Assembly (NCBI GenBank): GCA_900551075.1
Contig: URVB01000047.1
Location: 1 to 31,496, forward strand
From: an uncultured Blautia sp.
GTDB lineage: Bacteria > Bacillota > Clostridia > Lachnospirales > Lachnospiraceae
Direction of reading: 5' to 3'
Length of the DNA stretch: 31,496 nucleotides
Position numbers and translations under genes: made by a program. Below the pieces are notes generated by a model. The model saw nothing but the letters and a program-made list of their open reading frames with translations, searched no databases and had not been told where the DNA came from. Shown here one piece after another: positions 1 through 6,996 of the stretch (its first letter is position 1; every line of letters begins with the position of its first letter).

Positions 1-215
1 TCTGTTACCGGAAGATTGTGGAGCAGAAGCAGTGTGTCTCTCTCAAAACACTGGCTGTCACAGGAAAGGATCTGATAGCCGTGGGATTTCAGCCGGGAAG
101 AGAGATTGGAGAAACGCTTCATGCTTTTTTGGAGCATGTACTGGAGTATCCGCAGGACAATCAAAAAGAGGTGCTGCTTGCAAAGCTGCCGCCCGGACAA
201 AAGAATGAAACCTGA
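1..215 (+). CDS. tRNA CCA-adding nucleotidyltransferase, C-terminal end (partial)
   Basis: The gene runs in from the left edge (first full codon at base 3) and stops with TGA at 213-215, so only the last ~70 residues are visible. They contain the motif DLIAVGFQPGREIGETL followed by LEHVLEYPQDN. This matches the C-terminal tail of bacterial class II tRNA nucleotidyltransferases, where a 'G-x-PG-x-x-IG-x-x-L' stretch is followed by a helix that packs near the tRNA elbow. The family adds or repairs the 3' CCA of tRNAs in the cytoplasm. The catalytic head lies outside the window, so this rests on the tail alone. A poly(A) polymerase of the same superfamily is the only realistic alternative. Confidence 0.8.
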   Translation, partial: CYRKIVEQKQCVSLKTLAVTGKDLIAVGFQPGREIGETLHAFLEHVLEYPQDNQKEVLLAKLPPGQKNET

Positions 216-260
216 CAGTATTCCATATCGTTCTATATGCAAACAGGATTTCTATGATAC

Positions 261-291
261 AAAAAAGCCCGTCGGGCAGGATTCTTTTTTT
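261..291. terminator. Probable bidirectional rho-independent terminator
   Basis: A compact GCCC-GTC-GGGC hairpin (267-277) is flanked by A6 on the left (261-266) and a T-rich run on the right (282-291). On the - strand the hairpin is directly followed by T6, the canonical form. On the + strand the T run is separated from the stem by a few bases. It lies between the CCA-adding enzyme gene and the next gene and probably ends the former. The short stem keeps confidence moderate. Confidence 0.55.
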
Positions 292-342
292 CGTACCCCT
301 TACATAAGATAGAAGGTACAAAAATAAGAGGGGGATACGCGA

Positions 343-1326
343 TTGTATGATTACGGACTCAGCACTCTGGAGCAGTATGGATTGACTGCAAGAACGGCCT
401 CGCGCACAAGAGGAGCGCTTCTCTGTCAGACTGAAAAGGGTCTTATGATTTTGAAGGAATTCCACGGTTCGGAAAAAAAGCTGAAAATACAGCAGGAATT
501 GCTTCTTACCATACAGCAGAATGGCTTTCATGCGGACAGCTTTCTGGAAAATCAGGAGGGGAATCTGGTAAGCCGTGATAAAGACAACATTCCGTTTACT
601 CTGCAGCATTGGTATGAGGGCAGAGAATGCGATACCAGGTCCAGGGAGGATGTTTTAAAGGGAATCAGGACCCTGGCAGGCTTACATAAGGTGATGAAGC
701 TGCCGCTGGTAGAGGATTATATGGAAAAATCTTTAGAAGACGAATATCTGCGCCATAATCAGGAGCTGCGTAAAATCCGGAAATTCATCCGTAAAAAGGG
801 ACCGGTGAACCTTTTTGAAAAGGATTATCTTGCCAGTGTGGAATGGTTCCTGGAAAAAGGTGAGGAAGCTCTGCAGATGCTGGAGGAATCCTCTTATGGC
901 AGGCTTCGCAGTGAGGCTATGGAAAAAGGCATGATTTGCCATGGAGAGTACAATCAGCATAACGTTCTGATTATGAAAACCGGAACAGCAGTGACGAATT
1001 TCGGTCACTGGGGCTTTGATGTGCAGATGGCAGACTTATATCGGTTTATGCGCAAAATTCTGGAGAAATATAACTGGGATTTGGGGCTTGCCAGGGAAAT
1101 GCTTCGTGCGTATCATGGGGAACGGAGGATTTCACGGGAAGAATGGATGAATCTTCGTATCCGCTTTAGTTATCCGGAAAAATACTGGAAGCTTGCAAAT
1201 TACTACTATACGCATAATAAAGCATGGATTTCCGAAAAAAATGTAGAGAAAATGAAGGTTTTTATTAAACAGAAGGAAATCTGGGAGCGGTTCACGTCAG
1301 AATGCTTTGCGGGTTATCCATTTTAA
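343..1326 (+). CDS. CotS-family spore coat protein (kinase-like fold)
   Basis: This 327-residue protein reads as a CotS/YsxE-type spore coat protein, a family with a degenerate aminoglycoside-phosphotransferase/kinase fold. Visible hallmarks are a small N-terminal lobe with LMILKEFHGS (lysine in a β-strand, as in kinases) and PFTLQHWYEGREC. A catalytic-loop-like CHGEYNQHNVLI follows at roughly residues 201-212, and a C-terminal helical part contains YPEKYWKLANYYY. Family members are deposited on the forespore surface during coat assembly, though a biochemical activity is not generally established. The chosen start is TTG at 343, with a purine-rich ribosome site AGAGGGGG (327-334) 8 bases upstream. 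No ATG fits. It stands alone between a terminator and the phosphoglucomutase promoter. Confidence 0.75.
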   Translation: MYDYGLSTLEQYGLTARTASRTRGALLCQTEKGLMILKEFHGSEKKLKIQQELLLTIQQNGFHADSFLENQEGNLVSRDKDNIPFTLQHWYEGRECDTRSREDVLKGIRTLAGLHKVMKLPLVEDYMEKSLEDEYLRHNQELRKIRKFIRKKGPVNLFEKDYLASVEWFLEKGEEALQMLEESSYGRLRSEAMEKGMICHGEYNQHNVLIMKTGTAVTNFGHWGFDVQMADLYRFMRKILEKYNWDLGLAREMLRAYHGERRISREEWMNLRIRFSYPEKYWKLANYYYTHNKAWISEKNVEKMKVFIKQKEIWERFTSECFAGYPF

Positions 1327-1349
1327 CTTTCTGCAAAAGCTGATTTCCC

Positions 1350-1378
1350 TTTATTTTTTTCGGAAACTGTTATATAAT
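1350..1378 (+). promoter_or_regulatory. Candidate σA promoter of phosphoglucomutase gene
   Basis: A perfect -10 TATAAT lies at 1373-1378. The hexamer 17 bp upstream (1350-1355, TTTATT) matches the -35 consensus poorly, and the stretch between is T-rich. The ribosome site AGGGAGGT sits at 1397-1404, ahead of the ATG at 1413. Confidence 0.45.
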
Positions 1379-1412
1379 AAGAAAAAAATAGTGTACAGGG
1401 AGGTACTTTTGA

Positions 1413-3146
1413 ATGGATTACAGAGAGGTTTACAGCCAGTGGCTTGAGAATCCATATTTTGACGAAGAAGCCAAAGCAGAATTAAAGGCAATTGAGAATG
1501 ACGAGAATGAGATAAAAGAACGTTTTTATATGGATCTTGAATTTGGCACAGCGGGATTGCGCGGAATCATCGGCGCAGGAACCAACCGCATGAATATTTA
1601 TGTGGTAAGACGTGCAACCCAGGGCCTTGCAAACTATATTGCTAAGGTTGGCAAGCAGGCCCAGGGTGTGGCAATTGCTTACGATTCCCGTCATATGTCT
1701 CCGGAATTTGCGCAGGAGGCCGCACTCTGCCTGGCTGCAAACGGAATCAAGGCGTTTATCTTTGAATCCTTAAGACCCACTCCGGAGCTTTCCTTTGCAG
1801 TACGCCATTTAGGATGTGCCGCAGGTATCAATATCACAGCCAGCCACAATCCGCCGGAATACAATGGATATAAGGTATACTGGGAGGATGGTGCACAGAT
1901 TACCCCGCCTCACGATACCGGAATCATGGACGAGGTAAAAGCGATTTCCGATTGGAATACGGTAAAGACCATGGATAAGGCCGCAGCAGAGGAAGCCGGA
2001 CTTTTCGAGGTGATCGGACAGGCAATTGATGACGCTTATATGGCAGAACTGAAAAAACAGGTTATTCATATGGACGCCATTGAAGCGGAGGGCAAAAATC
2101 TGAAGATTGTTTATACACCTCTTCATGGAACCGGAAATATTCCGGCAAGAAGAATCCTGAAAGAGCTGGGCTTCGAAAATGTACATGTTGTAAAAGAACA
2201 GGAATTGCCGGATGGAGATTTCCCGACTGTAAGCTATCCGAATCCGGAAGCAGCAGAGGCATTTGAGCTCGGCTTAAAGCTTGCAAAAGAAATCAATGCA
2301 GACCTGGTTCTGGCAACAGACCCGGATGCGGACCGTCTTGGGGTACGTGTGAAGGACAAGAACGGCGAGTATCATGATCTGACCGGAAATATGTCCGGAT
2401 GCCTTCTTGCAAATTATGAGATTGGCCAGAGAAAGGCTGTAAACGGAAGCCTGCCGGAAGATGGCGCTCTGATCAAGACAATCGTAACCAGCAATCTGGC
2501 AGATGCCATCGCAAAGGGTTACGGTGTGGAGCTGATTGAAGTGCTCACAGGCTTTAAGTTTATCGGACAGCAGATTCTCGGATTTGAAAATAAAGGAAAA
2601 GGTACTTACCTTTTTGGATTTGAAGAGAGCTATGGCTGCCTGATCGGGACCTATGCAAGAGATAAGGACGCGATTGTGGCAACTATGGCCTTGTGTGAGG
2701 CGGCCGCTTATTATAAAACACAGGGCAAGACTCTTTGGGATGCAATGATCGAAATGTATGAAGAGTTCGGATACTATAAGGATGATATCAAGTCTGTCAC
2801 TCTGAAAGGAATCGAAGGTCTGCAGAAGATTCAGGAGATCATGGATACTCTGCGTAACCAGCCGCCGGCAGAGTTTGCAGGTCATAAGGTTGTATCTGCG
2901 CGTGATTACAGGAAGGATACCATCACAGATATTGCAACCGGCGAAGTAAGGCCCACCGGACTTCCTGGCTCCAACGTTCTGTATTATGATCTGACAGATG
3001 ATGCATGGGTATGTGTAAGACCATCCGGAACAGAACCCAAAGTTAAATTCTATTATGGCGTTAAGGGAACCTCTTTGGAGGATGCTGACCAGAAATCCGC
3101 AGTTATGGGCCAGGCAGTTCTTGACATGGTAAATTCCATGATGTAA
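1413..3146 (+). CDS. pgcA: Phospho-sugar mutase (alpha-phosphoglucomutase)
   Basis: This 577-residue enzyme of the alpha-D-phosphohexomutase superfamily interconverts glucose-1-phosphate and glucose-6-phosphate (possibly also mannose phosphates), linking glycolysis to UDP-glucose and cell-wall precursors. All four signature loops are present: the phosphoserine loop TASHNPPEYNGYK (Ser144), the Mg-binding DPDADR (303-308), the sugar-binding GFEES (402-406) and the phosphate-binding RPSGTEPK near the C-terminus. Length and order match Firmicute PgcA. Start ATG 1413 follows a strong AGGGAGGT. The mazG-like gene begins 3 bp after the stop, suggesting cotranscription. The symbol follows B. subtilis usage; substrate preference for glucose is inferred from family. 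Confidence 0.93.
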   Translation: MDYREVYSQWLENPYFDEEAKAELKAIENDENEIKERFYMDLEFGTAGLRGIIGAGTNRMNIYVVRRATQGLANYIAKVGKQAQGVAIAYDSRHMSPEFAQEAALCLAANGIKAFIFESLRPTPELSFAVRHLGCAAGINITASHNPPEYNGYKVYWEDGAQITPPHDTGIMDEVKAISDWNTVKTMDKAAAEEAGLFEVIGQAIDDAYMAELKKQVIHMDAIEAEGKNLKIVYTPLHGTGNIPARRILKELGFENVHVVKEQELPDGDFPTVSYPNPEAAEAFELGLKLAKEINADLVLATDPDADRLGVRVKDKNGEYHDLTGNMSGCLLANYEIGQRKAVNGSLPEDGALIKTIVTSNLADAIAKGYGVELIEVLTGFKFIGQQILGFENKGKGTYLFGFEESYGCLIGTYARDKDAIVATMALCEAAAYYKTQGKTLWDAMIEMYEEFGYYKDDIKSVTLKGIEGLQKIQEIMDTLRNQPPAEFAGHKVVSARDYRKDTITDIATGEVRPTGLPGSNVLYYDLTDDAWVCVRPSGTEPKVKFYYGVKGTSLEDADQKSAVMGQAVLDMVNSMM

Positions 3147-3149
3147 GCC

Positions 3150-3542
3150 ATGATAAAGAGTGGGAAGGTCTTCGATGAATTTGTTGGAATAGTCAGGGAG
3201 CTGCGAAAAAAATGTCCATGGGACAGCGTACAGACCCACGAAAGCCTGAAGACTTATCTGGAGGATGAGACAAGGGAGGCGCTTGAGGGGATTGATATCC
3301 TGAACCGTGAGGGAAGCAGTGACAATCTGTGTGAAGAGCTGGGAGATGTTCTTTTTCAGGTGGTCCTTCACAGTATTATTGCGGAGGAGGAAGGGCTATT
3401 CACTGTGGAAGATGTTGTTACCGGGATTTCCGCCAAGATGCAATACCGTCATCCGAAAATTTTTTCACCTGACGATGAAGAAGCTGTGAAGCTTTCCTGG
3501 GATGAATTAAAAAAGAAGGAAAAGGAGCAGCGTGGAAAATGA
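3150..3542 (+). CDS. mazG: MazG-family nucleoside triphosphate pyrophosphohydrolase
   Basis: A 130-residue single-domain MazG protein that hydrolyses (d)NTPs to monophosphates and pyrophosphate, a house-cleaning activity. The opening FDEFVGIVRELRKKCPWD is the MazG N-terminal signature. The metal-binding acidic helices follow as LEDETREAL and EELGDVLFQVVLH, then YRHPKIF. Full E. coli-type MazG has two such domains (~260 residues). Here only one is encoded, as in many clostridia, and the reading frame is intact. It starts 3 bp after the phosphoglucomutase stop. In B. subtilis mazG opens the cluster continuing to rqcP, yabP, yabQ, divIC and spoIIE, and the same order follows here apart from an inserted HU gene. 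Confidence 0.88.
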   Translation: MIKSGKVFDEFVGIVRELRKKCPWDSVQTHESLKTYLEDETREALEGIDILNREGSSDNLCEELGDVLFQVVLHSIIAEEEGLFTVEDVVTGISAKMQYRHPKIFSPDDEEAVKLSWDELKKKEKEQRGK

Positions 3543-3562
3543 CGCAGGGAGTTGTAAATTTG

Positions 3563-3612
3563 TCCGAATCTTCGGAGAAAACCTTGACAACTTGCAGGAA
3601 AAGGTATATATA
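3563..3612 (+). promoter_or_regulatory. HU promoter with upstream palindrome
   Basis: A consensus -35 TTGACA (3584-3589) is followed 17 bp later by TATATA (3607-3612). Just upstream lies the dyad TCCGAA-TC-TTCGGA (3563-3576), 7 bp before the -35, which could be an operator. The ribosome site GAGGAGGA is at 3673-3680, so the transcript has a leader of roughly 65 bases. Confidence 0.7.
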
Positions 3613-3686
3613 TAGTAAACAGAGCACCGTTGCCGCTTCAGGCGGGTGTCGTGAATAAGAAAGAGATCATTAGAGGAGGAAACACC

Positions 3687-3965
3687 ATGAATAAGACGGA
3701 ATTAGTAGCAGCAATGGCGAAAGAAACAAATTTATCAAAGAAAGATGTAGAAGCGGTTCTGAAATCTTTCGTTGATGTTGTATCTGCTGAGTTGAAAAAA
3801 GGTGGAAAAATTCAGTTAGTTGGTTTTGGTACATTCGAAGTCAGTGAGAGAGCTGCAAGAGAAGGCAGAAATCCTCAGACTGGCGAAACTATGAAGATCA
3901 GCGCTTCAAGAGCTCCGAAATTTAAGGCCGGCAAAGCTTTAAAAGATATGGTTAACGACAAATAA
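3687..3965 (+). CDS. HU-family DNA-binding protein
   Basis: A 92-residue histone-like protein that dimerises and bends DNA non-specifically in the nucleoid. The sequence shows the HU pattern: N-terminal helices MNKTELVAAMAKETNLSKKD, the β-saddle GFGTFEVSERAAREGRNP with its arm Pro, and the C-terminal KFKAGKALKDMV. Start ATG 3687 was chosen because GAGGAGGA lies 6 bases upstream; an upstream in-frame extension lacks HU homology. The gene has its own promoter and a strong terminator, forming a monocistronic unit inside the mazG-rqcP gene order. Expression is probably high. The symbol hupA/hbs is not assigned because paralogues cannot be excluded. Confidence 0.95.
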   Translation: MNKTELVAAMAKETNLSKKDVEAVLKSFVDVVSAELKKGGKIQLVGFGTFEVSERAAREGRNPQTGETMKISASRAPKFKAGKALKDMVNDK

Positions 3966-3982
3966 TAAATAGGCGATAACCT

Positions 3983-4010
3983 GGGGGAACGATGAGTTCC
4001 CCCTTTTTTT
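3983..4010 (+). terminator. Rho-independent terminator of HU gene
   Basis: A perfect 8-bp stem GGGGGAAC (3983-3990)/GTTCCCCC (3996-4003) with loop GATGA is followed by T7. Its end abuts the ribosome site of the next gene, so rqcP may be expressed by read-through or from a promoter not seen. Confidence 0.92.
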
Positions 4011-4021
4011 GGAGGAATATT

Positions 4022-4261
4022 ATGCGTTTGGACAAATATTTAAAGGTGTCCCGCCTGATTAAGCGCCGGACAGTTGCAAACGAAGCCTGTGATGCAGGCC
4101 GGGTGCTGGTGAACGACAAGCCTGCAAAAGCGTCTGTGCAGGTCAGGACCGGGGATACCATCGAAATCCGGTTCGGCAGCAGGAATGTAAAGGTTGAGGT
4201 ACTGGAAGTAAAGGAGACTGTCAGAAAAGAGGAAGCAGAAAGCATGTATCGTTATCTTTGA
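4022..4261 (+). CDS. rqcP: RqcP (YabO) S4-domain RNA-binding protein
   Basis: A 79-residue protein made of one S4 RNA-binding domain: MRLDKYLKVSRLIKRRTVA, then AGRVLVNDKPAKASVQVRTGDTIEI. This is the B. subtilis YabO/RqcP (Hsp15-like) family. It binds stalled 50S subunits with peptidyl-tRNA and helps RqcH add alanine tails in ribosome-associated quality control. Start ATG 4022 has GGAGGA 5 bases upstream (4011-4016). A longer in-frame start would run through the preceding terminator and is rejected. Position directly before yabP matches the B. subtilis order and supports the assignment. Confidence 0.9.
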   Translation: MRLDKYLKVSRLIKRRTVANEACDAGRVLVNDKPAKASVQVRTGDTIEIRFGSRNVKVEVLEVKETVRKEEAESMYRYL

Positions 4262-4268
4262 TGTCTAT

Positions 4269-4604
4269 TTGTCTTTCGATTCACATAGATTAACAGTGGA
4301 AGGAATCACCGGGAGGCTGGCTTTGGAAGAAAAGAAAACAATACGCTCTCACAGATTGATGCTGGAAAACCGTCAGGGAGGTACGATTACCGGCGTCCTT
4401 GACGTACATTCTTTTGACGAAGCAGAGATCATGCTTCTGACAGAGGCAGGAAAACTGATGATAAAAGGGGAACAGCTTCATGTAAAACGGCTGAACCTGG
4501 AAAATGGAGAAGTGGATATAGAAGGAAAAGTGAACAGCCTGACCTATACGTCGAAAACCATGGAAAAAAAGGAAGAGTCCCTTCTGAAACGGATGTTTCG
4601 GTGA
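4269..4604 (+). CDS. yabP: Sporulation protein YabP
   Basis: A 111-residue YabP/YqfC-family protein, mainly β-strand, with the recognisable core LMLENRQGGTITGVLDVHSFDE followed by EQLHVKRLNLENGEVDIEGKV. In B. subtilis yabP is a mother-cell sporulation gene needed for proper cortex/coat formation; its molecular activity is not known. Start TTG 4269 is 7 bases after the rqcP stop with no clear ribosome site, so translation is probably coupled to rqcP. The next ATG in frame would delete conserved sequence. yabQ starts 3 bp downstream. Confidence 0.85.
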   Translation: MSFDSHRLTVEGITGRLALEEKKTIRSHRLMLENRQGGTITGVLDVHSFDEAEIMLLTEAGKLMIKGEQLHVKRLNLENGEVDIEGKVNSLTYTSKTMEKKEESLLKRMFR

Positions 4605-4607
4605 TAT

Positions 4608-5102
4608 ATGAGCAGCTATATTCATTATGAAACGCTTCTTTTTTTTCAGTCCGTACTCATGGGTGCTGTTCTTCTTCTGTGTTACGGCTTGCTGGGTGCC
4701 TTTCGGAAGGCCGTTCCGCATTGTCCCGCTGCAATAGCCTGTGAGGATCTGCTGTACTGGATAGCAACGGGTTTTGCGGTGTTTGCAGGTGTTTACCGTT
4801 CGAATCAGGGAATTTTGAGGAATTTCCTGTTTTTAGGAGTGATGCTGGGGGTATGGATTTGCCATGCGACCATATATCCGGTATTTGAGAGAATCTGGTC
4901 ATACATATTTCAGATTCCAGTATTTTTTGTAAAATTTTCAACAAAGAGGTTGCTATTTCTGGTCAGAAGATGTAAAATTTTTGTGTGTAAATTCGTAAAT
5001 CCCCACAAACGACGGAAAAGACTTCGGATTATGCGGACAAAGAGGAGCAGGCAGATTGAAAAAGTCGAAAAAAAAGACGAACAAAATAAGAATAGCGAAT
5101 AA
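4608..5102 (+). CDS. yabQ: Spore cortex biosynthesis membrane protein YabQ
   Basis: A 164-residue integral membrane protein with hydrophobic segments near residues 10-30, 47-62, 70-90 and about 98-110, and a lysine/arginine-rich C-terminal tail. The opening ETLLFFQSVLMGAVLLLCYG and its place between yabP and a divIC-like gene match YabQ, a mother-cell outer forespore membrane protein required for spore cortex formation in B. subtilis. The assignment rests on topology plus gene order more than on a sharp motif. The 3' end overlaps the next gene by 47 bases. Confidence 0.82.
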   Translation: MSSYIHYETLLFFQSVLMGAVLLLCYGLLGAFRKAVPHCPAAIACEDLLYWIATGFAVFAGVYRSNQGILRNFLFLGVMLGVWICHATIYPVFERIWSYIFQIPVFFVKFSTKRLLFLVRRCKIFVCKFVNPHKRRKRLRIMRTKRSRQIEKVEKKDEQNKNSE

Positions 5103-5370
5103 TTACCTCGGTATGGCTGCCATCGCTGTCATTGTACTGCTGCTGCTCGGAGGTCTGATGATGCAGAGCAGGAGTCTGGAACGGCGTTTGGCAGTTTATG
5201 ATGCTAAGGCTGCTTCACTGGAGCAGTCGATTGAGGATGAGAAGGAACGCACGGAAGACATCGATAAGCTGAAAGCGTATATGCAGACCGATGATTATGC
5301 AGGCGAGGTTGCACGAGAGAAGCTTGGTCTTGTGAAAGACAATGAGATTGTGTTTGAAGAAGAGAAGTAA
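5056..5370 (+). CDS. DivIC/FtsB-like septum formation initiator
   Basis: A 104-residue bitopic protein: a basic cytoplasmic start KKSKKKTNKIR, one membrane span around residues 18-37, then a heptad-rich coiled coil (MQSRSLERRLAVYDAKAASL through DKLKAYM), ending in the family signature YAGEVAREKLGLVKDNEIVF. DivIC/FtsB proteins join FtsL at the divisome. Start TTG 5056 has AGGAGCAGG just upstream and lies inside yabQ, so expression is probably translationally coupled. It occupies the divIC position of the B. subtilis cluster; clostridial members are annotated either way, hence no symbol. Confidence 0.87.
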   Translation: MKKSKKKTNKIRIANNYLGMAAIAVIVLLLLGGLMMQSRSLERRLAVYDAKAASLEQSIEDEKERTEDIDKLKAYMQTDDYAGEVAREKLGLVKDNEIVFEEEK

Positions 5371-5378
5371 TGCAGATT

Positions 5379-5445
5379 TTGGCGAAAACTTTTTGTAAGA
5401 GTTCGCCTTTGTTTGACAGACATTTTATCAGATATCCCTTATAAT
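5379..5445 (+). promoter_or_regulatory. spoIIE promoter with 21-bp spacer and Spo0A-box-like sites
   Basis: A perfect TTGACA (5413-5418) and a perfect TATAAT (5440-5445) are separated by 21 bp, far beyond the usual 17. B. subtilis spoIIE has the same odd spacing and depends on phospho-Spo0A. Sequences close to the 0A box (TGTCGAA) are TTGGCGAA at 5379-5386, GGCGAAC on the opposite strand at 5401-5407, and TGTCAAA on the opposite strand at 5412-5418 overlapping the -35. The ribosome site is AGGGGAGGGGA (5467-5477). Confidence 0.7.
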
Positions 5446-5481
5446 ACCCACTTAATGAGGACATTAAGGGGAGGGGAGAAT

Positions 5482-6975
5482 ATGCAGGAATGGATAATTG
5501 CCATGCTCGTGATCAGTGTACTGCTGATTCTGCGGGACATGGCAAAAACTATTTTGGCGGTCAGACCGTCAAAAACAGAGGAGCTGCTTCCTTTGTGTGA
5601 GAGTCATCCGCAGAAGGAAAAGGTGCAGCGCTATGCGGCGTCTTTTCAGAAATTGGCAGATACTTTTTATGGAATGCCTTATCGGAAGGATTATCTGAGC
5701 AGCGGACAGATAGAGCATATCCTGGAGGAGACGAACAGTCAGGTATGCAGCAAATGCTACCAAAGAGAAATCTGCTGGGGCGAGCGTGCACAAATGCTGT
5801 ATCAGGGCGGTGAAGCCATGATACGGGCCATGGAAGAGGGAAATGAAGAGTCTTTAAGCAAAATCCGAAGTGATTGGATTGGTGTCTGCGGAAGATCCGT
5901 GCAGTATTTTGAGACCGTAAAAGAACGTTTCCAGAAGGAAAAGCAGAATCTGATATGGGGAAACCGTATGATAGAAAGCCGTTTGGCGGTTGCGCAGCAG
6001 TTGACGGAAATTTCCAAAATTATGGCCATGGTAGCAGAGGACTTGTATGATATTGCACAGGCAGACCCGAAATTCCAGGAGGATTTACAGAAGCTCCTAA
6101 AAAAACGGCATATTCTTCTCAAGCAGGTATGGGTTATGGACAAGGTGGAGGGAAGACGGCAGGTATTTCTGACTATGAGAGCCCGGAGTGGTCAGTGCAT
6201 CTCCATGTCTGAGGTTGCGCAGATGCTGTCGGAAATCTGCGGCTGCGCCATGGCGCCTGCAGATGGAAGCCGCTGCATCGTGAATGGAGAATACCATACG
6301 GTTCATTTTGTGGAGGATGTGAGCTATCAGGTTTTATACGGAGTGGCAAAGCTTACCCGGGAGGAAGAGAAGGTGTCGGGGGATAATTATATCTGCCGTC
6401 AGGAGGAAGAAGGACGTTTTGTAATGTGTCTTTCCGATGGGATGGGGTCCGGTATGGAAGCCTGCAAGGAAAGTGAAATTGTTGTGGAGCTTCTGGAGCA
6501 GTTTTTGGAGTCCGGGTTTTCCCAGGAAACGGCGGCAAGAATGGTGAATTCCGCACTGGTTTTAAAGGGAAGAGAAGGCATGTTTTCTACTGTGGATATC
6601 TGTGCGGTAGATTTATATACGGGAATCTGTAATTTTTTAAAAGCGGGTGCATCATCTACCTTTATTAAAAGAGACCATTGGGTGGAGTCAATCACCTCCG
6701 AGAGCCTTGCGGCCGGACTGATGCAGCAGCTTGATTTTGATACGGCGTCCAGGAAGCTGTATCATGGGGATTATTTGATCATGATGACGGACGGAGTGCT
6801 GGATGCCCTTCCTCTGGAGCGGGAGGAGGAAACGATGAAGGAAATCATCATGGATATTCAGGAGGATACCCCGAAAGAGATCAGCAGAGGGATTCTGGAG
6901 CGTGTACTTGGTTACAGTGATTACCGGGCTAAGGATGATATGACTGTGCTGGTAGCGGGAGTATGGAAAAAATAG
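5482..6975 (+). CDS. spoIIE: Stage II sporulation protein E, short form (PP2C phosphatase)
   Basis: A 497-residue SpoIIE. In sporulation this PP2C-type phosphatase dephosphorylates SpoIIAA to activate σF in the forespore and helps form the polar septum. The C-terminal catalytic domain is intact: CLSDGMGSGMEA (metal-binding Asp319), LIMMTDGVLDAL and the final AKDDMTVLVAGV. The middle carries the cysteine motif CSKCYQREICW, a SpoIIE region-II feature. The N-terminus has only one hydrophobic segment (about residues 4-20), whereas B. subtilis SpoIIE (~827 residues) has ten membrane spans. Start ATG 5482 follows a strong ribosome site; an in-frame extension to 5413 would begin at the -35 box and is rejected. 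The gene follows the divIC-like gene and precedes tilS, as expected. Confidence 0.9.
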   Translation: MQEWIIAMLVISVLLILRDMAKTILAVRPSKTEELLPLCESHPQKEKVQRYAASFQKLADTFYGMPYRKDYLSSGQIEHILEETNSQVCSKCYQREICWGERAQMLYQGGEAMIRAMEEGNEESLSKIRSDWIGVCGRSVQYFETVKERFQKEKQNLIWGNRMIESRLAVAQQLTEISKIMAMVAEDLYDIAQADPKFQEDLQKLLKKRHILLKQVWVMDKVEGRRQVFLTMRARSGQCISMSEVAQMLSEICGCAMAPADGSRCIVNGEYHTVHFVEDVSYQVLYGVAKLTREEEKVSGDNYICRQEEEGRFVMCLSDGMGSGMEACKESEIVVELLEQFLESGFSQETAARMVNSALVLKGREGMFSTVDICAVDLYTGICNFLKAGASSTFIKRDHWVESITSESLAAGLMQQLDFDTASRKLYHGDYLIMMTDGVLDALPLEREEETMKEIIMDIQEDTPKEISRGILERVLGYSDYRAKDDMTVLVAGVWKK

Positions 6976-6996
6976 CGGCATGGAAAGGAATCGTAA

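Noticed and set aside
2274..3371. Long open frame on the - strand opposite phosphoglucomutase/mazG
   Set aside because: It lies wholly opposite two strongly supported genes, has no ribosome site or family motif, and is explained by codon bias on the other strand.
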